Numbered from the stretch's first letter, positions 28,994 to 38,329 are shown. The stretch: 64,000 bases of DNA from Hellea sp. (GCA_013002305.1 JABDKG010000032.1:59549-123548); one strand, 5' to 3'. Translations and numbers: made by a program. The notes: a model not told the origin generated them from the letters alone.

Positions 28994-29253
28994 GACAATG
29001 TCCTCCTAAAATTGATTATGGCGCGAATCTCAGCGCAATCAAGTCAAAGCAACAGTTTGTCTAAATTAGAATTTACGAATAATTTTTGCTCGGATTAAGA
29101 GGTCCCAAATGAGTGGTGAAAATTCCATGAAGAAATGAGGCCTACCCAAAGCTAATCAAACTGCTTCCCGATATCGAACTCAAAGGCGCGAAGAAGCTAT
29201 CTAATATATCAATCAACGGGCATATAGAATCGATGATGACCCAAATAATGAAA
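28994..29253. other. intergenic region without a clear gene
   Basis: This 260-base AT-rich stretch separates the DUF4197 gene from the epimerase gene. A 51-codon stretch open on the plus strand (about 29140-29296) has no start codon at its beginning and runs into the epimerase gene. No terminator hairpin or known site could be fixed. It may hold a gene remnant, but nothing is recognisable. Confidence 0.35.
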
Positions 29254-30153
29254 TTAGTTTCTGAGGCTCCGAAACATCCGCTCAAGGCTCATTGACAGCT
29301 TAACCGATCCGCCGGTCCGCCAGTCGAGACCCTTCATTTTATCGCAGTTCATCGTACTGACGTCCCGATCAAATTTATTGGGCAGTTTATGATCGCAGCC
29401 TATAGCCTTTTGCAACAACGCCAGTACATCTCGGCGATCAACAACCATATCCATCACGTTGAAAATTCCGCCGGCCATTCGGATCGGCTGGGTTGATAAC
29501 ATTATCTCAACCGCGCGCCCGACATCTTCGCCGTGAACCTGACAAGATGCGAACGGACGAATAGCTTGCCCGCTCATATAAGCCTTAAACAGTTTTGACC
29601 AAGGATGAGTTTTGCCTTTGCCAGCCGGCCCGTAAACCGGCGCAAGCCGCAGGCTAGCTGTTGCAAATTCCGGTGAGTTCATAGCCTGCAAAACTGCCTC
29701 GGTCTCGCTCTTGATACGCGCATAAAGATTTTGCGGTTCAGGCGTTTCTGTTTCGTAGAAATGATCACCATCAAATGGGCGTCCATAAACTGCCATATCC
29801 GACAGGAAAATAGCCCGGCCGACCTTTGATTTTTTGGCCTGCTTGAAAAGCGCGGCGGCGCCAGCGAGGTTTTTGAGCGCGAATCCTTTAGGATCGTCGC
29901 CCTCCCCGCCGGCTAAACGGCCCGCAATATGATCAAGGCTTGCATGGACGTAATTGTCGGCAATTTCAAATATGTCCCGGTAATCGACATTGTCCCCCAG
30001 CCCGCCTTCGACAAAACGAACCGGCGCGCTAAAAAAATCCTTAGCATGTTGATTGCGCCCAATGACCGTAATGCCGTGGCCCGCTGACAAAAGCTGCTCG
30101 ACGATTAACCGGCCTACAAAGCCTGTGCCGCCGGATATTACCGTTTGCGGCAT
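29254..30153 (-). CDS. NAD(P)-dependent epimerase/dehydratase (extended SDR)
   Basis: A 299-residue extended SDR. GGTGFVGRLIVEQLL (8-22) is the dinucleotide loop, VYGRPFDG and NLYARIKSETEAVL hold the catalytic Tyr and Lys (YxxxK), and LRLAPVYGPAGKG is the usual sugar-epimerase segment. It resembles atypical SDRs of the complex-I NDUFA9/nucleotide-sugar epimerase type. It lies 7 bases downstream of sdhA, in the place where sdhB usually sits, so it is probably in the sdh transcript. The substrate is unknown. It is not SdhB: no iron-sulfur Cys motifs are present. Confidence 0.85.
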   Translation of the reverse strand: MPQTVISGGTGFVGRLIVEQLLSAGHGITVIGRNQHAKDFFSAPVRFVEGGLGDNVDYRDIFEIADNYVHASLDHIAGRLAGGEGDDPKGFALKNLAGAAALFKQAKKSKVGRAIFLSDMAVYGRPFDGDHFYETETPEPQNLYARIKSETEAVLQAMNSPEFATASLRLAPVYGPAGKGKTHPWSKLFKAYMSGQAIRPFASCQVHGEDVGRAVEIMLSTQPIRMAGGIFNVMDMVVDRRDVLALLQKAIGCDHKLPNKFDRDVSTMNCDKMKGLDWRTGGSVKLSMSLERMFRSLRN

Positions 30154-30160
30154 GACCGGA

Positions 30161-31960
30161 TCAATAAACCCGTTTCTTGGGTTTTATATAATCAATATCT
30201 TTGGTCATCGTGTAATCATGGACAGGCCGGTAGTCGATTTTTACTTTATTCTTGTCATAATCATACCAAGCCAAAGTGTGCTTCATCCACTTTTTATCAT
30301 TTCGATCAGGATAGTCTTCATGAGCGTGGGCACCGCGGCTCTCTTTTCGGTTGGCTGCGGACTGAATAGTTACATTGGCCTGTCCAACCAAATTATCAAG
30401 CTCGAGCGTTTCCATGAGATCCGAATTCCAGATCATCGTCTTATCAGAAACAGAAATATCTTCCATCATGCCGGAAATAGCGCTGACCTTTGTAACGCCC
30501 TCATCGAGGCTTTCTTCTGTCCGGAAAACCGCGCAATGTTCCTGCATCGCTTTTTGCAGGGTTAGGCGGATATCGGCCGTTTTCGTCTTGCCGTCAGCAT
30601 TTCTGAATTTTTCAAGACGCGCAATAGAATTGCCGCCCGCATCTTTTGGCAGTGCTTTTTGTTCTAGATTAGGCTCAAGAATTTCGCCGCAGCGCAATCC
30701 GGCTGCCCGGCCAAATACGACCAAATCGATCAATGAATTTGACCCCAAACGGTTGGCACCATGGACAGACACGCAAGCGGCTTCGCCGACGGCCATCAAT
30801 CCCGGAACGACCGTATCAGGGTTCTTGCCCTTTTTGGTCAGAACTTCGCCGTGATAATTGGTTTGAATGCCGCCCATATTGTAATGGCAAGTCGGCAAAA
30901 CCGGGATCGGTTCTTTATTGACGTCAACGCCTGCAAAGATCTTGGCGCTTTCGGATATTCCCGGCAGACGCGCCGCCAGAATTTTTGGATCAAGATGATC
31001 GAGATGCAAAAATATATGATCTTTATTCGGTCCAACGCCCCGGCCTTCGCGAATTTCCATCGTCATCGCGCGCGAGACAACATCGCGCGACGCTAAGTCT
31101 TTAGCGGACGGAGCATAGCGTTCCATAAAACGTTCGCCTTCGGAATTGGTCAAATAACCACCCTCACCGCGAGAACCCTCTGTGATAAGGCATCCTGCTC
31201 CGTAAATTCCGGTCGGGTGAAACTGGATAAATTCCATATCTTGAAGTGGCAATCCAGCCCGCAACACCATCGCATTGCCATCACCCGTACATGTATGAGC
31301 CGACGTGCAAGAGAAGAAGGTCCGGCCATAGCCACCCGTCGCCAAAATTACCATCTGGGCACGAAAACGATGCAGTGTGCCGTCATCGAGTTTCCAAGCT
31401 GTGATACCGCGGCATTCGCCGTCTTCCATTATCAAATCAAGGGCGAAATATTCGACAAAGAACTCGGCTTCGCGGCGCACGGATTGACCATAAAGCGTGT
31501 GCAGCATGGCATGACCGGTTCGGTCGGCAGCCGCGCATGTGCGCTGTGCTTCCGGGCCCTTACCCATATTCTGCATCATACCGCCAAATGGGCGTTGATA
31601 AATTTTGCCTTCTTCAGTTCTGGAAAAAGGCATGCCCCAATGTTCGAGCTCATAGACCGCGTCGGGCGCGTTTTTACAAAGATATTCGATTGAGTCCTGA
31701 TCGCCAAGCCAGTCAGACCCTTTGACCGTATCGTACATGTGCCAACGCCAATCATCTTCGCTCATATTTCCCAGTGAGGCGGCTATTCCGCCCTGCGCGG
31801 CTACGGTGTGCGAGCGCGTCGGAAATACTTTGGTGACACAAGCGGTTTTAAGGCCCTGTTGAGCGGCGCCCAATGTTGCGCGTAACCCCGATCCGCCGGC
31901 ACCTACGACGACCACATCATAGGTATGGTCAATCCACTCATATTCTTGTTTGGTGGTCAT
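30161..31960 (-). CDS. sdhA: succinate dehydrogenase flavoprotein subunit
   Basis: A 599-residue flavoprotein of normal length. [20 protein letters not shown] (15-34) binds [21 protein letters not shown] holds the His for covalent FAD attachment, and [20 protein letters not shown] together with [19 protein letters not shown] provides substrate-binding and catalytic residues. [19 protein letters not shown] is the C-terminal signature. It oxidises succinate to fumarate in the TCA cycle and respiratory chain. The order is sdhC-sdhD-sdhA; sdhB does not follow. Confidence 0.97.
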   Translation of the reverse strand: MTTKQEYEWIDHTYDVVVVGAGGSGLRATLGAAQQGLKTACVTKVFPTRSHTVAAQGGIAASLGNMSEDDWRWHMYDTVKGSDWLGDQDSIEYLCKNAPDAVYELEHWGMPFSRTEEGKIYQRPFGGMMQNMGKGPEAQRTCAAADRTGHAMLHTLYGQSVRREAEFFVEYFALDLIMEDGECRGITAWKLDDGTLHRFRAQMVILATGGYGRTFFSCTSAHTCTGDGNAMVLRAGLPLQDMEFIQFHPTGIYGAGCLITEGSRGEGGYLTNSEGERFMERYAPSAKDLASRDVVSRAMTMEIREGRGVGPNKDHIFLHLDHLDPKILAARLPGISESAKIFAGVDVNKEPIPVLPTCHYNMGGIQTNYHGEVLTKKGKNPDTVVPGLMAVGEAACVSVHGANRLGSNSLIDLVVFGRAAGLRCGEILEPNLEQKALPKDAGGNSIARLEKFRNADGKTKTADIRLTLQKAMQEHCAVFRTEESLDEGVTKVSAISGMMEDISVSDKTMIWNSDLMETLELDNLVGQANVTIQSAANRKESRGAHAHEDYPDRNDKKWMKHTLAWYDYDKNKVKIDYRPVHDYTMTKDIDYIKPKKRVY

Positions 31961-31968
31961 AACGGCTC

Positions 31969-32304
31969 CTATGCCAACCAGAATTTACAGATAACGAAAA
32001 CGGTGATTGCCCAAGCCGCAAAAGCGACGAGGCGATTGGCAAACAAGCCAAAACTGCGAAGGCCGCCATCGGCATAATCCAAAATGACCTCATCAAATTC
32101 CAGCTTACAATATAGAAGAGCCGCACTGGCAAAGATAAGCGTGCTTATCGCGCCAAAAGGCTCGCTTAGCCATTTTGTGAAGCCTTCCGCTTTGCCAGTG
32201 ATCGCGTTCACAAAACCATATAAAAACGGAACTAATGATACAATCATGATAGCACCGGTCCAGCCGTGAAGACGGTGATGAAATGTTCCTTTGCCCGATG
32301 CCAT
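31969..32304 (-). CDS. sdhD: succinate dehydrogenase membrane anchor subunit (atypical heme site)
   Basis: A 111-residue protein with three membrane helices. The quinone-site motif DY (Asp76-Tyr77, [14 protein letters not shown]) is kept, and its place between sdhC and sdhA identifies it. The heme-ligating His expected 11 residues before the Asp (E. coli His71) is replaced by Tyr65 ([10 protein letters not shown]). It anchors SdhAB to the inner membrane and forms the ubiquinone site. It overlaps neither neighbour; the gap to sdhC is one base. Confidence 0.85.
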   Translation of the reverse strand: MASGKGTFHHRLHGWTGAIMIVSLVPFLYGFVNAITGKAEGFTKWLSEPFGAISTLIFASAALLYCKLEFDEVILDYADGGLRSFGLFANRLVAFAAWAITVFVICKFWLA

Positions 32305-32305
32305 A

Positions 32306-32692
32306 CTACCCTCCTAACGCCATGTAGGTCGCAGCGGCTGCGCCTATAATTGATAGTAAAATCATAAGCCAGGACACCATATTATTGGGTGTTGGTTCGA
32401 AAAATTTTCCTTGATCCCAAAAGAGGTGACGCAGCTGAGCTAGCGCCATAAAGATAAATCCGAAGAAACCTATAAAAAATCCGACATAGCCAAGCGGCGA
32501 ATAAAGAAGCCCTTCGAACGGCACCTTTCCGGCAAGTTGAAAATAAAGGAGCCCGACGGCGACCTTTACGAGAAAGGCGTAGCTGATAATTGCGCAAATT
32601 CGATGTAGAATCGATGACAACATAGCCGGGTGCCAGCGCCAAACCTGCAGATGCGGCGCCATAGGGCGCTCATCGTTCCATTTACTCGCCAT
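32306..32692 (-). CDS. sdhC: succinate dehydrogenase cytochrome b556 subunit (atypical heme site)
   Basis: A 128-residue protein with three membrane helices. APHLQVWRWHPAMLSSILHR (12-31) is the family signature around the quinone-site Ser and Arg. The second signature, usually HxxxGxRHLxxD, reads MALAQLRHLFWD (82-93): the RH and D are kept, but the axial heme His is Met82 and the Gly is Gln86. Together with SdhD, both ligands for heme b appear absent. It is the first gene of the sdhC-sdhD-sdhA cluster. Confidence 0.87.
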   Translation of the reverse strand: MASKWNDERPMAPHLQVWRWHPAMLSSILHRICAIISYAFLVKVAVGLLYFQLAGKVPFEGLLYSPLGYVGFFIGFFGFIFMALAQLRHLFWDQGKFFEPTPNNMVSWLMILLSIIGAAAATYMALGG

Positions 32693-32818
32693 GAAAGACT
32701 CCTCACTGGATGGAGAGCGAAACTAGCGACTGACCGTCAGGAGTCAATCATTACAGCTTTGCCCTTGGCGTACACATTGTCGCGCAGTATAAGGCGCAAA
32801 TTTTGAAAAGAAGACAGA

Positions 32819-34624
32819 ATGAAAAATTTAATAGTTACGGCATCTTTCGTGAGCCTTATAGGCGCCCTTCCCGCCGCCGCCGATCCCGCCGGTTTTTGCG
32901 GAAACGGCGAAGTCATTATCCTCGATAGACAACAACAATGTATCGAAAAAGATACATTAACCAAGCTCATTGACGACTATCAGGATTATCTTACGGGCTC
33001 CAATCCGTTTACAGCCGCTGATGACGGAGATGAAGAAGCGTTGCGAAAACTGCCGGATGTCTCGCCGGAAAATGATCAGGCGTTCCAAACTGCAATAGGC
33101 GAATTTAATCAGCGCCATGCCGCAATAGATGTTGCGTCCCTTACAAAAGAGGATCGCCTGAACTACGATCTTCTGGGATTTGTTCTAAATCAATATAGTC
33201 GGCGACTTCCATTTGATGAATCCAGAGTTCCGTTCACAAATGATTCCGGGTTTTTTAATGAGCTAAGCTATATTAGCCGGCAAACCCGGTTTGAAAAACC
33301 GGCGGATTTTGAGGCTTACGCGGCCCGGCTTTCAGCTATCCCGCGATATTTTGGGCAGCATAAGGCCAATATGCGCCGCGGCGTCGAAACCAATTACACG
33401 GCGGCGGCTGAAATTTTGCCCGGCATTATCGATATGGTTGATACGCTGTCAAAGTCGGATGCTGAAAATCACCCATATTTCGAACCCTTTAAAAATATTC
33501 CCGACTCAATTGAAGCGCCGGAAAAAGAGCGGCTGGTTGAGCTTGGTCGGGCGGCGCTCGATAATGCGGTTTTACCTGCTTATAAAGATCTGCAAAAATT
33601 TTTAACCGACGAATATTTGCCAAGCGCCCGCCAGACCGTCGGTGTTGGAACAACAGCGGAAGGCCGAGCCCACTACGCGTCTTTGGTGCGTTATTACACG
33701 ACCCTTGATCTGACACCGGACGAAGTTCATGAGATCGGTCTATCAGAAGTCGCCCGTATACGCGCCGAGATGGACGAGATTATTACCGAAGTTGGATTTG
33801 ACGGCAGTTTTGCAGAATTTTTAGAGTTTTTGCGGACAGACCCGCAATTTTATGCCCAGACAGAAGAGCAGCTTTTAAAAGAGGCGGCTTGGCTGGCAAA
33901 GCAAGTTGACGGCAAAATGCCTGAATATTTTGGCACTCTGCCCCGTCTGTCATACGGCGTAATTCCGGTTCCAAAAGAAATCGCCCCTAACTATACAACC
34001 GGGCGATATTGGGGCGGTAATGCGGACAAGGGTTTGGCCGGGAATTATGTGGTCAATACCTACAATTTATCCCAGCGCCCGCTCTACAATTTGCCCGCAT
34101 TGACTCTGCATGAAGGCGTACCGGGCCATCATCACCAAATCAGCCTCGGGCAAGAGCTTCAAAATGTGCCGGAGTTCCGCAAGAACCTATACCCGACAGC
34201 CTTTGGCGAAGGCTGGGGCTTATATTCCGAAAAGCTAGGCATAGAGATGGGAATATACAAAACCCCTTATGATCATTTTGGCCGCCTATCCTATGAGATG
34301 TGGCGTGCGTGCCGGTTGGTTGTTGATACGGGTATGCATTGGAAAGGCTGGACGCGCGATCAAGCGGAAGCCTGTTTTCTCGAAAATTCAGCGCTTGCCA
34401 AGCACAATATCAAAACTGAAGTTGAGCGCTATATTAGCTGGCCCGGTCAGGCGTTGGCCTATAAAATTGGTGAACTGAAAATTTTGGAACTCAGAGACCG
34501 CGCGGAAAATCGGCTGGGCGAAAAGTTTTCGATCCGCGAATTTCATGACGCAGTCTTACTGTCCGGCGGATTACCGCTGAACGTGCTTGAAGATAAAATC
34601 GACGAATGGATTAACGCTCAATAA
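32819..34624 (+). CDS. DUF885 family secreted putative metallopeptidase
   Basis: A 601-residue protein with a Sec signal peptide (about 1-21, ending LPAAA). TLHEGVPGHHHQISLGQE is the HExxxGHH-like zinc motif of DUF885, and FGEGWGLYSEKLGIEMG supplies the downstream Glu expected as a further ligand. RYISWPGQALAYKIGELKI is the conserved C-terminal segment. Members are thought to be periplasmic metallopeptidases of the thermolysin-like clan, but substrates are unknown. The N-terminal 50 residues include two cysteines (FCG, QQCIE) that could form a disulfide. It is divergent from sdhC and convergent with the first barrel lipoprotein. Confidence 0.88.
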   Translation: MKNLIVTASFVSLIGALPAAADPAGFCGNGEVIILDRQQQCIEKDTLTKLIDDYQDYLTGSNPFTAADDGDEEALRKLPDVSPENDQAFQTAIGEFNQRHAAIDVASLTKEDRLNYDLLGFVLNQYSRRLPFDESRVPFTNDSGFFNELSYISRQTRFEKPADFEAYAARLSAIPRYFGQHKANMRRGVETNYTAAAEILPGIIDMVDTLSKSDAENHPYFEPFKNIPDSIEAPEKERLVELGRAALDNAVLPAYKDLQKFLTDEYLPSARQTVGVGTTAEGRAHYASLVRYYTTLDLTPDEVHEIGLSEVARIRAEMDEIITEVGFDGSFAEFLEFLRTDPQFYAQTEEQLLKEAAWLAKQVDGKMPEYFGTLPRLSYGVIPVPKEIAPNYTTGRYWGGNADKGLAGNYVVNTYNLSQRPLYNLPALTLHEGVPGHHHQISLGQELQNVPEFRKNLYPTAFGEGWGLYSEKLGIEMGIYKTPYDHFGRLSYEMWRACRLVVDTGMHWKGWTRDQAEACFLENSALAKHNIKTEVERYISWPGQALAYKIGELKILELRDRAENRLGEKFSIREFHDAVLLSGGLPLNVLEDKIDEWINAQ

Positions 34625-34670
34625 AAAAGCCGCTAGATAGCGACCTTTTATAATAAATTTTCATCGACGC

Positions 34671-35492
34671 CTAAAAACGATAACGACCGCGCAGCATTAC
34701 AGGAACTGTCCAACTGGTCGATCCATTATTGCTGCCTGCGAAAACATTGTTGGCATCCAAATCAGATCTATCTGACGAAAGTTTACCCGTATAGCGGACG
34801 CCTGTCTCAAGCCCGACAGTTGTACGGTTGAATATCGGAGTTTCAACGCCGACCATGCCGGCTGCGGTTGGAACCCATCCGCCGTCATATAGAGCGATTG
34901 CATTATTCGCGGCTACGCTATTATTTGTGACATTTGTCAGGGCAATATCGTCTATGTGAGACGCGCCGATTTTACCTTCGACATAGGGCCGAACGGAATT
35001 GAGGACAGGAACCGGTTGAGGCGTAAAATATTGGCGCATGCCAAGCTCAACGCCCAATCGTTGATAATCTGACATGTCTCCAGCGACAACTACGCCGTTA
35101 TTAGTGCCCAATGTTATGCGGTCTCCGTCGGCTTCAGCAAATGATCCTGTTAAGGTGAGCTTTTGCTTGGGGTTTAAAGCGTAAGATCCGCCAAGTTCAT
35201 ACCGAACGCCCGTATCAAATGCGTCGCGCATTGAGACTTCATTGCCGATGACACCGTCTTGAGGAATAATTTGATCGCCGGTCAGGGCATTTCCGCCAAC
35301 CATAAATTCCGGTCCGATCGCAACTTCCATATTCCAGCGGCTTAATTGGGTCCCGCAACAAGGCACTTTTGCCTTTTGAGGTGCATAATAGCCGGTCTGA
35401 TTATTATATGTTTGCTTGTGATGATCGGAGCCGCCGAGCCACGTACATCCTGATAGTGCAATCGCAGATGCACCGATAAGAAAATTGCGCAT
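34671..35492 (-). CDS. outer-membrane beta-barrel lipoprotein (paralogue 1)
   Basis: A protein of about 273 residues. The lipobox ALSGC with Cys16 is followed by TWLGG. The rest is a beta-barrel with alternating strands and a C-terminal Phe (LRGRYRF), the signal read by the BAM complex. I chose the ATG at 35492, not the upstream 35525 or 35501, because AGGGA stands 8 bases before it and because the signal peptide begins there. It is shorter than the two upstream paralogues and lacks their Gly/Met-rich part. It is 170 bases from the next paralogue. Confidence 0.82.
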   Translation of the reverse strand: MRNFLIGASAIALSGCTWLGGSDHHKQTYNNQTGYYAPQKAKVPCCGTQLSRWNMEVAIGPEFMVGGNALTGDQIIPQDGVIGNEVSMRDAFDTGVRYELGGSYALNPKQKLTLTGSFAEADGDRITLGTNNGVVVAGDMSDYQRLGVELGMRQYFTPQPVPVLNSVRPYVEGKIGASHIDDIALTNVTNNSVAANNAIALYDGGWVPTAAGMVGVETPIFNRTTVGLETGVRYTGKLSSDRSDLDANNVFAGSNNGSTSWTVPVMLRGRYRF

Positions 35493-35601
35493 TATTTCCA
35501 TCCCTATTGTTCCGAATTGGCACAATTACCGAAAACGTCTAAATTTGGTCAGGAACGTTGCAAAGTCGGGGCCAAATTCCCCTCAAGGATGTAAAGCCAC
35601 T

Positions 35602-35636
35602 AAAAAACCCGGCACTCAAATCAATGAGAGCCGGGC
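35602..35636 (-). terminator. rho-independent terminator after barrel lipoprotein 2
   Basis: On the minus strand CCCGGC-TCTCA pairs with TGAGTGCCGGG (a stem of about 12 with one mismatch), followed directly by TTTTTTAG. It stands about 27 bases after the stop of the lipoprotein gene and separates it from paralogue 1. Confidence 0.9.
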
Positions 35637-35662
35637 TAATATTCATTAATTGCTCGTCAAAT

Positions 35663-36952
35663 TTAGAAAGCGACACGGCCTCTCAGACGAACTGGAACCG
35701 TCACACGACTGTCAGACACATAGTTCGTGTCAAGATCGTCTGTCCAGCGAATACCGGTTTCAACCCCGATGGCACCGCGGCCACCCATGGCCCACTCGGC
35801 TCCGACAAGACCTGCTGCTGTTGGTGACCATCCACCATCAACATAAGTCTGCTGGAATAACGCAGGGTCAACTAATGTATCGGACGATTGTGTCAAAGTG
35901 ACATCTTCCGTTTTGACAAAGCCAGCGGTTGCGCCGACATAAGGTCTCATGCCCGCCGGGTTGCCCATATAGTGACGGACGCCGCCTTCAACAGTATATT
36001 GCTTAAGATCTGAGAACTCAGCATACAAATCTTCGGTAAGACCGGCACCGTCGTCGACTGTGCCGACCAAAATTTGGTTGCCGCCATCTGCTTTGCTGTA
36101 GCCAACGCGGCCCAGTAACGTCGTATTCTGGTTGACGTCATAAGTCGCGCTCACTCCAACTGCTTTCGCTGCGTCCCATGCGCCCTCGTAGGAAACCGAA
36201 TCCATATCGGATACAGTTCCAGGTCCACCTAGGAACGGTTTGGACGTTTCACCCGGGAATATATCGCCGTCGAGGGCAAGTTCTGTACCGGCATCAAGTT
36301 CGAGACCGAACGGCATTGCGCCGCCATAACTATATCCGCTGCCAGCATAATATCCACCGGCATTATATCCGCCGGCATTGTAATAGGCTGCGTATGGCTG
36401 CGGAACGTAAATTGGAGCGCCCTGTACCGTTTTAACGTTCGCACCTTGTTGCATGCTCATCATAGAGCCCATGCCGCCAACCGCGCTGCCATAAGGCGCA
36501 GCGCCTGACAGTGTTGTAACGCCAGATCCGCCAGCATACATGCCTGAACCTGCTCCGTACATGCCGGACACATGCCCGCCTTGAAGGCCTGTTCCATAGG
36601 CATTAACACCATGCGGGCCTCTTAATCCTGCTTTGCCGCCTTGCATACCTTGTCCATGCATACCGTGCATGCCCTGAGACATTCCATGTCCCATTCCCTG
36701 GCCATAAGCGCCGCCGTGAGCGACATTATATCCTTGACCAGGTGCACAACCGGCACTGTGACCTGTCATAGCGCCTTGGCTGGCATATCCATAAGATGAA
36801 TTTGCAAATGCTGCGCCGCCAGCTGACGGTGCGCAACCATTAAAGACGCCATTATAGCCGTAGCTATTGGAGTCATTGTAACCGCCCCCAGATCCTAGCC
36901 ATGAACAGCCAGATAATAATACGGCAGATAGTGCACAAGCTGCTAATCGCAT
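35663..36952 (-). CDS. outer-membrane beta-barrel lipoprotein with Gly/Met/His-rich linker (paralogue 2)
   Basis: A protein of about 429 residues. Lipobox LLSGC (Cys16) is followed by SWLGSGGGY. Residues about 25-205 are of low complexity, rich in Gly, Tyr, Ala and Met, with a GMGHGMSQGMHGMHGQGM stretch (about 86-103). The last 210 residues form a beta-barrel ending in Phe (RGRVAF). The ATG at 36952 is set by AAGGAG 6 bases upstream. The low-complexity part might sit at the cell surface or in the periplasm, and the Met/His run could bind copper or other metals (inference). A TTAACCAT box lies 43 bases before the start. Confidence 0.82.
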   Translation of the reverse strand: MRLAACALSAVLLSGCSWLGSGGGYNDSNSYGYNGVFNGCAPSAGGAAFANSSYGYASQGAMTGHSAGCAPGQGYNVAHGGAYGQGMGHGMSQGMHGMHGQGMQGGKAGLRGPHGVNAYGTGLQGGHVSGMYGAGSGMYAGGSGVTTLSGAAPYGSAVGGMGSMMSMQQGANVKTVQGAPIYVPQPYAAYYNAGGYNAGGYYAGSGYSYGGAMPFGLELDAGTELALDGDIFPGETSKPFLGGPGTVSDMDSVSYEGAWDAAKAVGVSATYDVNQNTTLLGRVGYSKADGGNQILVGTVDDGAGLTEDLYAEFSDLKQYTVEGGVRHYMGNPAGMRPYVGATAGFVKTEDVTLTQSSDTLVDPALFQQTYVDGGWSPTAAGLVGAEWAMGGRGAIGVETGIRWTDDLDTNYVSDSRVTVPVRLRGRVAF

Positions 36953-36994
36953 TTTGGACTCCTTTTCCCTCTTGTTCCTCATTTGTAAATCCTG

Positions 36995-37002
36995 TTAACC
37001 AT
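36995..37002 (+). promoter_or_regulatory. CtrA-like half-site TTAACCAT upstream of barrel lipoprotein 2
   Basis: TTAACCAT matches the alphaproteobacterial CtrA half-site, 43 bases upstream of the ATG. TTAA recurs 11 bases on (37010), unlike the classic 7-base spacing. Control by CtrA is inference. Confidence 0.35.
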
Positions 37003-37016
37003 ACGATGCTTAAGAA

Positions 37017-37044
37017 AAGGTTTTTAAAAGGAAAACAAAACCTT
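37017..37044 (-). terminator. AT-rich terminator-like hairpin after barrel lipoprotein 3
   Basis: AAGGTTTT pairs with AAAACCTT over a 12-base loop, extended outside by CTTAAG on both flanks. On the minus strand TTTTCTTAAG follows. It lies 18 bases after the stop of the 37063-38289 gene. Confidence 0.45.
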
Positions 37045-37062
37045 AAGACATCAATTATTATT

Positions 37063-38289
37063 CTAGAAGTTGAAACTACCGCGCAAAGTCAGCGGTACAG
37101 AAACATTCATGTCCCCGGAATCACCTGTCGAATAATCGCGTCCCTGATAAACCTTTACGCCCGTTTCAAACGCCAGCGCAGTACTTGGCGTCACTTGCAT
37201 TTCTAAACCAGCTTGCAAGCCGCCATTGACCAGCCATTCCTTATCGTAAAGTGTCGTAACCGTTCCGGGCGTAGGTACATCATAGTAATTATATTGGTCG
37301 TCTTCGAACGCCTGCTCTAAGAAAAGCTGGTTCTGATTAGTTTTGTAGGTGACATCATTTAAATGCGAAACTCCAACCGACGCTCCGACAAACGGGGTTA
37401 GGGTCTTGTAACCCGACGTCCGATAAACCGGGGCGAGATAGTGCCGAGCACCGATCTCGACGTCGAATTGTCTTTGATCACTGAAATCATAGAAGATATT
37501 AGCAACGTTTTGATTAGGAATAAATGACGTGTTGACTAACGGTGGACCGGTCGGGGCTCCCATATCATCGACGGGTTGATCGCTAACTGTTCGAAGCAGT
37601 GTGCTCACGACGCTGGCGCGGGCTCCATCGCTGCCGGTCGTATGGGAGTAACCACCATTGGCAAACATTGTGAATTTGGGACTGACAATATACTCAAGAC
37701 CTGCTTTGACAGCGACTGGTGATTTGTGCACATCGTCAAACGACAAGGTCGGGGCCTCGATACCTTCTAATGCACTCGTATATGTAGTTGTTGTGATGGA
37801 ATCGCCATTGTCGACTGTGCGGCCTTCGATGAAAGGCGTTGGATTATAGGCTAATACCGGGGATACTCCGGGGATTTGAAAATCCAGCAACGACCCTGAA
37901 ACACTTTTTTCGGTCCCGAGCGACAAACTTCCGCGCAGTTTAGGTTTTTTGAGTTTTGGACCCGCATTACGATGATGACCCATTTGCTGAGCATTCCCCG
38001 CATGAGATCCATATCCGCCCGTCGTGTAGGTTGGGCTTTGTGTACCGCCATAATTCTGATGGCCATTGGCAACCGTCACCATTGAAGGATCGCAGCCTTG
38101 CGGCGCCGGCTGAACGGGTGAGTAGACAATACAAGGGTTATGAGCACCCTGCATTCCGCCCTGCCCCTGAGCCGCAGATGCATAGGCATAAGGCGCCTTT
38201 TGATGAGATTTACTCGGCGAAGTGATACCGCCTAGCCAGGAACACCCTGACAAAAGAACGGCGGACATTGAAAGAGCTGCAAGACGCAT
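37063..38289 (-). CDS. outer-membrane beta-barrel lipoprotein (paralogue 3)
   Basis: A 408-residue protein. MRLAALSMSAVLLSGCSWLG is nearly identical to the start of paralogue 2, with Cys16 in the lipobox. A linker rich in Ala, Gly, His and Gln (about 25-110) is followed by a beta-barrel of about 290 residues ending in Phe (LRGSFNF). The ribosome site GGAG stands 5 bases before the ATG. An ATTAACCATA box lies about 33 bases upstream. It is the largest barrel of the trio; the function of the family is not known to me. Confidence 0.82.
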   Translation of the reverse strand: MRLAALSMSAVLLSGCSWLGGITSPSKSHQKAPYAYASAAQGQGGMQGAHNPCIVYSPVQPAPQGCDPSMVTVANGHQNYGGTQSPTYTTGGYGSHAGNAQQMGHHRNAGPKLKKPKLRGSLSLGTEKSVSGSLLDFQIPGVSPVLAYNPTPFIEGRTVDNGDSITTTTYTSALEGIEAPTLSFDDVHKSPVAVKAGLEYIVSPKFTMFANGGYSHTTGSDGARASVVSTLLRTVSDQPVDDMGAPTGPPLVNTSFIPNQNVANIFYDFSDQRQFDVEIGARHYLAPVYRTSGYKTLTPFVGASVGVSHLNDVTYKTNQNQLFLEQAFEDDQYNYYDVPTPGTVTTLYDKEWLVNGGLQAGLEMQVTPSTALAFETGVKVYQGRDYSTGDSGDMNVSVPLTLRGSFNF

Positions 38290-38321
38290 ACGGACTCCAT
38301 TTCACAGGCGCAAAATGCGCT

Positions 38322-38329
38322 ATGGTTAA
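38322..38329 (-). promoter_or_regulatory. CtrA-like half-site TTAACCAT upstream of barrel lipoprotein 3
   Basis: On the minus strand TTAACCAT stands about 33 bases before the start codon. The same octamer precedes paralogue 2, so the two genes may be cell-cycle controlled together; this is inference. Confidence 0.35.

Noticed and set aside
29140..29296. 51-codon open stretch that could be a gene remnant
   Set aside because: It has no proper start, overlaps the epimerase gene and matches no family I know.
34629..34645. Terminator between the DUF885 gene and barrel lipoprotein 1
   Set aside because: CGCT-AGAT-AGCG is only 4 base pairs; too weak to call despite flanking A and T runs.
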